64,000 bases of DNA from Schistosoma haematobium (lineage: Eukaryota > Platyhelminthes > Trematoda > Strigeidida > Schistosomatidae), in contig NC_067195.1 in assembly GCF_000699445.3 (NCBI RefSeq), positions 86,252,569 to 86,316,568 on the forward strand, written 5' to 3'. Positions 1 to 9,500 of the stretch are shown here, piece after piece. The notes under the pieces were generated by a model. It saw nothing but the letters and a program-made list of their open reading frames with translations, did not search any database and was not told the DNA's origin. How positions within the stretch are numbered: position 1 is the first letter of the stretch; each line of letters opens with the position of its first letter. Position numbers and translations under genes: made by a program.

Positions 1-1000
1 GACCTCACTTAGCCAAAACAGAGAGACGACGAGACACACCCTCCGTTTATCCGGCGACCCAGTTCTCGTGGACTGGTAGGTGTAAGCATAGCACTAAGTA
101 CGAGGGCAAAACAAGCACTATTAGATCCCTGTTAACAGTCGTCTATGTGCTGTTCGGCTAAACGGCTCTGTAAGAACTCGGAAGGAGAGGGACACACCTC
201 GTTGACTTTTCGTCGTTTCTGTCTGCGATCCCACTGACTGCAGCCCGGATGAAGTGAAAAATGACTTTTATAGAAAGCTTTCTGAACTTCTTCAAAAAGC
301 TAAACGTTCAGTCATAGTACTCGTAGTAGGTGACTTTATTGCTCCATTAGGTAGCTTAAACAAAACGGAAAGATATTTAGGTGGGTATTTTGGTATTTCG
401 GGTCAGAGGACGGATACTAGTGACCGTCTGCTGCAACTGTGCTCAGACAATCGTTTATTCTTAGCATAAGGAGAGACATCGTCTAACATGGCGACCCCCT
501 ACACCAAACCAACGATAGACTCAAATAGACCTTATTGCCATCAATCATCGTTGCAGAGATTCGATGGAAAACTGACGCTTGTTCTGGAATACATGTTTAG
601 ACTCTGACCACACTCTAACACGAACACGTATTTGCTTAAGCCTTACTGGCCTCAGCCATATTGGTAGATTCAGACTACTTGGTTTGGTCCGCGCCACTAT
701 CGTAACCAGTGCTTGGAAACTCTGTTTGGCATAACTCAGAATCCATCACAATGATATAGGTGAATACATTCTCTATCTTCCTTTAAACGGTGAGATTGAA
801 ATTATTTTACACCTTTCTTTCCACGAACTAATTCTTTGTTCCTGTATCATATCCTTATATGAAATTTTTTTTACTATCATAGAATTAACTACTTCTATGA
901 ATTTGGTGTTCAACTTGTTGTACTAATGAGGCATGCCAACTTGAACAGATGCATATATGTGCCTGGTCCTACGTTGTAGATAACTAGTTAAATTAAACTA
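1..1000 (+). mobile_element. RTE-A LINE, internally deleted copy (endonuclease fused to 3' end)
   Basis: Positions 1-640 read, with stops and shifts, as the apurinic-type endonuclease domain of an RTE retrotransposon; the open stretch at 254-469 holds the GDFxA catalytic block with N changed to I, followed by RTDTSDRLLQLCSDNRLFLA. From about 640 the sequence jumps to the extreme C-terminus and 3' UTR seen at 38.5-38.8 kb (antisense there), ending near 'gtgcctggtcctacgttgta' at about 978. The whole reverse transcriptase is absent. The left end lies outside the window. A dead, non-coding copy. Confidence 0.8.
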
Positions 1001-1386
1001 ATAGCTAAATTAATACATGAGTATGCACAATTAGTCAATAACGCATAATTGTATAGGATTTTATTATCATTCGTTAGCAATAGGTTATTTAATAAGGTAT
1101 ATGTATTTCCACTGCCTCTGATCAAACTATTGAACTATTACATAATATGGAGTATGTATATGTTCAAATCACTTTTTTCTCAAGTGTGCGTTCTAGGCCT
1201 GTTTTTGTTATATGAAGTTTGCTTTAATTAAATAATTATATCTGTTAACCTCGTAAATTTACGCGGTTCTTAATCTAACTGAAAACTAACTACTGATAAA
1301 CTAAAAAAAGTACCACCATGATTATTCAAATACTTTTCTCTTACTCTTTTACCATACTGAAGAAACAAGACGTTATCACTAATATG

Positions 1387-1866
1387 ATTATTATTTATTA
1401 TTTCAACAAATAAATATTGGTACAAGAGGGCACCAAATATATGTGCGCCACACCATATTTGTGTGTGTGTGGGTTGTAATACTGCCCGGGTGCCCAGACC
1501 AAGGCAGGTGGCTTTCTTGAGGGCTACACCCCGAGCCTTCGACCTAAAAGTCTGTTCCACAAGGCAGTGGAGCATCGTAAGGAGATGCATTCCCATGGTA
1601 GCCGGTGACCAACGATTGGTTCATACGCCATTTGTTCCCGCAGGATACTGGAGCCCATGTGCACCATTGCTTTGGTTTGGGATCCGGTTAAAGTGCCGGA
1701 CATTCGCTTTTCGTCCTCTCAGTTTCGTAAACAACAACCCCGTCACCAGAAGGCAGTGAGTAGGACTTCCCTGGCAGTGGCTGTATACGCGTGGCCGTGT
1801 GAGAGCATTTCGAGAGGGAGGGTGGGCCCTTCCCACTCTCGGCCATACCAGGGCATTTGGGGGCAT
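1387..1866 (-). repeat. Repeat A, near full-length copy
   Basis: This is one of ten copies in the window of a roughly 480-bp interspersed repeat. On the minus strand it starts with the conserved 'ccccaaatgccctgg' block (at about 1850-1865) and ends in an A/T-rich tail built on 'aaataaataataa' (1387-1415). Short open frames on both strands do not agree between copies, so I treat it as non-coding. Copies that lack the start but share the end point to a retroposon. Confidence 0.8.
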
Positions 1867-2094
1867 CACTCATATGATTTAAACATTGAACATATTTGAC
1901 GACGAAGATAGATGTTAAGAATACAAGACTATTCATAAAGATTTAAGACTGAATATGAATGACAGTTAATCATAGAATAAGAAATCTTTTATAGACAATT
2001 TTTAATTATTTACTGGGTAAATGATAAATAATGTGATTCAATATTGAATCATTTACGCTGAGAATTCTTTATTTTAATTAAATATATGATATTG

Positions 2095-2275
2095 AATAGA
2101 ACATATAATATTCATATTCACTTGATATTGTTTACTTTTATCCTATACATCCTATGCTCATTGCTTCGATATAGCCTTAAGTCACAAGGTTTTAAGCAAA
2201 GAAATACAGTGGAATCCAGGACGCGTGTTTCGTCCTATTTGGGACTCGTCAACTGGATGTACCTGCATCCCAGTT
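2095..2275 (-). repeat. Sm-alpha-type repeat fragment with decayed hammerhead
   Basis: The minus strand carries a hammerhead-like core (2211-2270) followed by the repeat body that recurs at 6110-6290 and 54530-54680 ('cttaaggctatatcg'). Stem II (GTCC/GGAC), GAAAC and the GTC cleavage triplet are present. The essential first core base is changed (TTGACGA instead of CTGACGA), so self-cleavage is predicted to be lost. Confidence 0.75.
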
Positions 2276-2822
2276 ATATTATTCATATATGTAAAGTGAC
2301 AAGTTTTGAAACAATAAAGAACGGATTTAATTGTATTGTTGAATCAAAGTTACAAACATGCATATAAATCAGTTAAGTATTAATCATAATTGTTTGATCA
2401 GTTCTATTCAAGAAATTATATACAGTCAGGTTATACGATTACACTTATGAACTTGTCTGATATCACATTAAAATGAGCATTAAATCATGTCAGCTAAAAA
2501 CATACATGTGTGCAGTATGTTTTCACTGTTGTTGTTGAGTAAGTGCAAAGTTTACCAATAGATAATACAGATGAGAAATCGAAATCTTTATTAATATAGA
2601 CAATAGTAGAAATAATGTAAGAAGTACATGTCAGAAAAGATGTATGAAAGTAGTAGGTTAGAAGAAAGCTAGTGAGATCAAACTAACATGTGGCATCAGT
2701 TCATTAAGTGTCAATGACAGTTACTTTGAGACATGTCAGTAGATCCAGTCTGTTTAGCTTTCTGAATTTTACTTCTCAAACTATATTCTTAACATCAGAA
2801 GGGGTTTTGTGGAGATTGTAGT

Positions 2823-3030
2823 AATTTCAATAGTTGATATCATGAGTCAATTGAAGCTAGACCACGATGGAGAACCTGGAAGCACTGGACGGCTGTTTCG
2901 TCCTACTGTGGGACTCCTCATCAGTGCACATCCACGACGCCGCCTCGCGGGACTCAAACCCAGGGCCTACTGGTCTCGCGCGCGAGTACTTAACGACTGG
3001 ACCATTGAGCCGGCATCCAACGGTGTTAAT
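2823..3030 (-). repeat. tRNA-derived SINE with hammerhead relic
   Basis: On the minus strand a tRNA-like head (box B-like 'gggtttgagtcc' near 2950-2965, anticodon-arm-like 'gcgcgcgagacc' at 2975-2986) is followed by a hammerhead-shaped block at 2882-2927 and the tail ending 'caattgactcatgat'. Stem I is a perfect 6-bp GCACTG/CAGTGC, stem II GTCC/GGAC, then GAAAC and CCGTC. The core reads ATGAGGA where the family consensus has CTGAGGA, so this copy is probably inactive. Confidence 0.75.
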
Positions 3031-3305
3031 GTCTAACTTCAACTAATCCACAAAATTGAGTGACAATCATGATCTCAACTAATGAAATTATATTCTTAAC
3101 ATTTAGTTATATTTCAGTATCATTGTATCGATGTTATTTCGATTCCCTTAGTATTTATCTAGGTAATTGATATGGTGTGGCAAATTCAGCCGATACATAT
3201 TTGTACCCTATTTTATTCTGCTTATGACTAACAGATACTCAATAATTGTCACACACACACGTACACCAGATTATATATAAGTTAATCAGATCAAATTTTG
3301 CTTAC

Positions 3306-3516
3306 CTTCAACAGGATTTTGTAATACATTCACTGCTAAAGCATAGCACAACATTAGATGATCATTATCAATATTATTAGCATTAACATTGACCGGTTCA
3401 ATTGCTGCTTGATGATGATAAATTGATTTTTTTTTAATAAATGATAATAAAGATTTAGACATTGAATGATTCATACGACTGATTTGCCAATCTTTACCGG
3501 CGTGATTCCATTTAAG
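3306..3516 (-). CDS. Apyrase exon: C-terminal domain
   Basis: Acceptor ttacttag|CTTAAATGG, donor GAAG|gtaagc, 211 nt, ending in phase 1. It encodes LKWNHAGKDWQISRMNHSMS and then a lysine/asparagine-rich stretch with a low-complexity NVNANN run. It matches ENTPD5/6 only in general layout (WxHAxxxWxxS then a helical segment), so the assignment rests mainly on position and phase. Confidence 0.65.
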
Positions 3517-6500
3517 CTAAGTAAAGAACAATCATAATGAATAGACGAAAATATACAGAAGCCGACAACTACTACTGTTGTCCACTAATAGTTCTCAGAA
3601 GTTACTCGTAATTTAATCTTCGCTAGGACATAACAGCTACTGTATTAGATTCGTATTTCTTGAAAAATTTTACGCATATATCATGTGGTTAAACAAAACG
3701 AGAGAATCAGTGCACGATTAAAAAGTATGATTCGGTTCAGATGAAACACTTAAAGTTAGAGTCCCATCAATAATCAAAACGAATATAAATGATTTTTAAA
3801 GACGTTTGATGATTGTTTTTGTTATATCCCGATGAGAATAATGAATGGCGGTAACTGTCGAAATCTATTTCTCAACTAATACTATGCATATATTTTTATC
3901 GTATCAATGTTAAGTAAATAAACTATTCACATTCGTGTCCCACTTATTATGAGCTTCGTTTTGACCTATGAACTATCGTTATACGACTTACTATTCTTGA
4001 GTTATGGCCTGTCTATTAATTACTACCTCCCTTATTCATAGCCACATTTGGCTAAATCTTGTACAAATGTTGTTTCCTATTTTATGGTACGATGTGGTCT
4101 GTTCGGTTAATATATAAACCCGGTATGTTTAAAATACATGATTTATATCGCGAAGGCTGAGATTGATGTTCCGGACTTAACTGGCTGGTCTAGACAGGAA
4201 GCAGGACCGATAAGTACTCTAGACTGCTCGTACGGGTTTTATGCGACATTGGTCCAATCAATAAATCACTGTTATCTAATTGGCGGTATCATTACGTTAT
4301 ACATTAATAGGACACAGGGCCCAAGTTATAACAGTTTTAGACTTTGATTGTATGTACATGCTAGAACAGAGATTGAGTTCAAGTATTGTTAAGTGTTTAC
4401 AATGTTTAACACAAGTGATTTTAAGTAGTTTCTAACCAATCACACATTCAAACCAGTTAGTCAGCTACAACGTAGGATCAGGCACATATGTGTATCAGTC
4501 CAAGTAGCCATACCGCATTAGCACAACAAGATGAACACTGGATTCATAGAAGTAGTTAACTCAGTGGTGGTAATATATAAAAGGAAGATTGCATATAAGA
4601 ACATAGTACAGGAAAAGAGAATTAGTTCGTAGAAAGAACATTCACACCAATCAGTCAGTCAGCCACAACGTAGGACCAGGCACATATATGCATCGGTCCA
4701 AGTTGCCATACCTCACACCAATCAAACATTGAATGTTTGTACTTCATAAATTATGTTCCACCATTTCTTAACTTAATACTATGGTTATTATTAATATTAT
4801 TATTATTGATCTTTTGTTTAAGGTCCTGTTAATGTTTACCTTTTTTGTTGTGTTAATATGTAAAGTATAACAACTTGACCTGATTCATACTATTTTCAGA
4901 TCCTCGACCTTGATTATAACTGTGTTAGGTCCCGAGAAACATAATGAATGGTAACGTTGCGATCCTTTTATGGACCAATACTAAACGTATATTTTTATCG
5001 TATAATTGTTAAATAACTAAACTATTCATATTCATGTTCCTCTTATTATAAGCTTTATTTTGACCTACGAACCATTATTATACGTTTTACCATTCTTGAA
5101 TTATGCCCTGTATATTAGTCACTGCCCTCTAATCGGCGGTCGCAAGTTATAACAAACTGATACCTGAAAGTTTTCAACAAAAATCTAGTAATTTAATAAT
5201 AAAGAGTTTAACATACACAAAATTAAACTTACAGTTACATTATTAGGCCAGCAAGGATGAAAAAACTCTTTCTTTCCTTCAGTAATTAACTTGAAATGTT
5301 CAGTTGCATTATATAACATTGAATAACGTGCAGACATTAGTCCTAGGCCTAAGTAACTATGTGAATAGATCTGTAAGAAGAAAAAATTAAAGTGTGAATA
5401 ACTACCCACACTACTACTGAATAGTTAAGGACAATCTGTAGGAGACCATAAGACTGGTTTCATAACAGTTGGCACTAAGCCGTCAGCATCAGGCTATACA
5501 TGTAAAAATAACCCCATAGAGAGTTGGGAGGCTCACTCTAATCCATCGTAATGGCAGTAACTATGGTATCATACTATCTCATCTCTAGCCCTGATCCAAA
5601 CCTGTAGAATACCGCAATTTAATCACAAAACTACTAGGTTATGTGATTTGACATTGTAGTGTAATTATTTGATGATAAGTAGTTGGAGGAAATCAATAAT
5701 AGTAAGTCCTGGATCCAGTTTTTATGCCGATCGATATTTCGTCTAGCACACATTGATAAAAACCGACTAACACTAGGGATTGAATAACATGATTTAGGTT
5801 TCTACGAAATGACCGATTACTGTAAGGTATACATCTATTATATTTGATCTAGAATGGAATATATTATTTGGTTACTTAAATAAGTTATAGACATATTAAA
5901 AAAACATAATTTACTGACCATGCACAGATAAGATGAAAAGACGCGTTTTTAAACTATAATGTACCCATGATATGACTACAGTGAAAAAGTTAAAGGCTGT
6001 TTGCAAATCTATTCTATGGCATAGCCTCAAAAGTGGCTAGCAATGGAATCCACGACGTGTGTTTTGTCCTATTTGGGACTCGTCGGCCGGATGTACCTGC
6101 ATCCCAGGATTCCACTGCTAACCATTATCCATCTTTGCTTAAAAAGCTTATGACTTAAGGCTATATCGAGGCAATTCGCAGTGGATACACATATGCCAAC
6201 ATGAGACTGATCAACTGGAGTCCTAAATAACAGTGAAAAGATACAAGTAAAATAACACCAAGTGAATTTATAATTTGAATACAATTCAGATAATCAACTT
6301 CACTGCATAAAATAGATAAGTGCTGCTTCTTATCATATGAATCGGTACTTATAATAACCAACAGTTGTAACTTAAACGTACAATTCACTAGCTAACTAGA
6401 TGTTCATGACAAAGTACTAAGCTTCATAGTAGTTAATCTAAAGGTAACAGTAATTATATCCATTTAATCAAACCCAAAATGTAAGTGAAATAGATTTCAG

Positions 6501-9500
6501 TCAATTAGATACTGAATCACAAATTTATGTGAACAAATAACAACACAATAAAATGTACAACAATACCTTTTGTTTCGGTTTATCATTACTATTTTGTACG
6601 TCAAAATATGTAATAAAATTATCAGGTGCATTGTTGAGGGTATTTAACTCAGTGGGAATAAATGTGATTTGTGTAGAACCTCCACCTAGATCTAATGTGC
6701 CAATTGTTTGTGTAAGTGAATTTTCAATCACTGCATGATTCTTTTGTGCTTTTCCATTTGATAAACGATTATTGAGAAAGTTTAATGTCAACCATAAATA
6801 TAGACCTTCATAAAATCCATCCATAATAGTTACAGCGTTAGGTAATTGTTTAAAACAAGTTTGAGATAATCTATGTCGTACCTGGATGGATAGAGAGACA
6901 AATAAAAGACAATACATATCAGAATGTAATTCAATCTGAAATGACTTGGATTATTTTGTTGTCCATCTCGGAGTGATAATTAACTCTAAGATGCGGGTAC
7001 ATCTAGCTGACGAGTCCCGAATGGGGTGAAACGCGAGTCCTAGGTTCCACTGCTAGCTACATTCCATCTATTCTACATTGTACATGTAGTTTCCATATGT
7101 AGTTGGACACTTTTACTAATTATGTGCTTTGAAATTGGTTTACGTAAACAATTATTACAATTGTTTTTTACACTACACTTTACAGTTATAAAGCAAAAAT
7201 TATTATTTTGTTGGAATAGATGAAATATTAATTTTGAATTAATCCATTTTCACATTGAAAATGACGAATTTCACGTCAATTGAATCTTAAATACCACGAA
7301 ATAATATAAAATACTTCTAACACGTTGACTAAGTAGATCCATTCTAAGGACTTCTATTGTCGCCAAATTACATGTGGCTTCCATAACGAAGTCAATAGTG
7401 ACACAGTCAACTTGACGACAAGATGCTATAGATCGGTTCATCTGTGCGTGTTTATCAATTCGACTGTTCCTGTTAGGCTAGTTACATTGGTCATACTTAA
7501 AGGACCTTATCTTTAAGCGTTCGTAAACACTTGGCGGCATGTTCAATGGAGAGCGTTACGACGTCTATCAATAGTGCCATTCTTTCCCACTTAATTGGCT
7601 ATAGACATTACATTAAGTTTGGAAATGCCTTCTCAGTTCCTAATTATCTACCAAAAAGCACAAGATTACACTTACCCTATATAGCTGAAGCACTTGGTAT
7701 CAACTCGAGCAAACCTAGCCTACGCATCGCGAAAAAATACATTCAACTTGTTATCTCATTTTCAGTTCCAATTTTATTAGTATACAAAAATCTTACTCCG
7801 CTTCACTGTGATTTGCACTCTCTTCCATGTCATCCTTTTATCTTCAATTCTTATCTTGTATTAGAACTTGTTTTTAAAAACCATTTTAATCCACTGATTC
7901 GAACTTACCACCTTTTAACATGTAATATCTCTTGCCCTTTATATGTAACTACTCTTAACATTACAAATGGCGTGTTATGTAATAATTAAGATTGATTCGA
8001 TGTCAAATTTGGCATTTTCAATATATTTCACTAGTTGAAAGCATGAGTCAATTGAAGCTAGACCACCATGGAAAACCTGGAAGCACTGGACGACCATTTC
8101 GTCCTATTACGGGACTCCTCCTTAGCAGTGCGCATCCACGATCCCACCTCGTGAGATTCGAACCGTCCAGTGCTTCCAGGTTTTCGATGATGGTCTAGCT
8201 TCAATTGACTCATAAACCCAACTATTAAATTACTACAATCTTCACAAAAAACCCCTTCAGATAAAAATAAATAATACATTAAACAACAAAAACATACAGC
8301 TTTTAAAATATTCTCTGCTTTATGCGCAGAAATTAGACGAAGACCAGCAGTAGCTCTTAAAATAACTGGAGTATTACGACACACATCAACAGGAAGACTA
8401 GTTTCAGCAATATTAATTAATTTCGTTAAACTTAATGCTGCCTCCTCTGGTTTTTCCGCATATGAAGATAAACCAGGTTGAACATGATGATATTTATCAT
8501 CCAATAGTTTAAACGGTTTGAAAGGATCTAATAAGTAAGTGAAAACAATATGATGCAAAAAAAAACAAAACAAACAGTTTTAGTCAATCTTCTGAACACA
8601 GATAATAAAACTATGTTAAACCGAAAAAAACTCATAATTATCGTTTATTTTCTTGATAGATCACTGTAAGTTCAATCCTACTCTGTCCGCGTAATTAATG
8701 TTAGATAAATAATACAGGGAGTTAGTGAATTTTGTACATTTCATCACACGATAACAGATTATTATTATTATTATCTAAACACATAAACATTGGTACAAGG
8801 AAGCACTAAATAGATATGCGCCACATAAATCATTCGATTTATAAGAGGGCTGCAATACTGCCCAGGTGCCCGAACCGAAGCACGTGGTTTTTTTAGGGAG
8901 CCACAACCGGAGCATTCGACCCAAAGCTCCGATTCACAAGGAAGTGGAGCAACTTTGGGAGATGCAGTCCCATGGTAACCGGTAACCAATAATTGGTTCA
9001 TTTGTCCCTTGAGGATCCTGGAGACCATGTGGAGCATTGGTTTGGAATCCGAGTTTTCCATCTCCCTTAGTTAGATCCTCAATATCCACAAACCCGGTAG
9101 AATCGCCGGACATTCGCTTTTCGTCCTCTCAATTTCGCAAACAACAGTAATGCCGCGAGAAGGCAGTGGTTGTATGCACGTGGCCAGGATCAGGCACATA
9201 TGTGCATCGATCCAAGTTGTCATACCTCATTAACACAAGATGAACACCAGACTCATAGTAGTTAATTCAGAGGTGGTAATATATTAAAGGAAGATTGCAT
9301 ATAAGGATATAGTACAGCAAGAAAGATAGTTCGTAGAAAGAAAGATATGAAGCGATTTTAATCTCATAGTTTAAGGGAAGACAGAGAGTGTATACACCGA
9401 GTGCATTGTGACCAATTTTGAGCCATGTCACCAAGAGTCTCCAATCATAGGTTACGATAGTCACACGGACCCCAACCAGGTAGTCTGCATCTACCAACAT

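Noticed and set aside
4138..4347. 69-codon frame suggesting a small gene
   Set aside because: It lies inside the solo LTR at 3820-4333, and the sister LTR lacks most of it.
7531..7989. 152-codon frame as a novel host gene
   Set aside because: Upstream sequence in the same frame shows a broken GIY-YIG nuclease, and the pattern fits a Penelope-like element.
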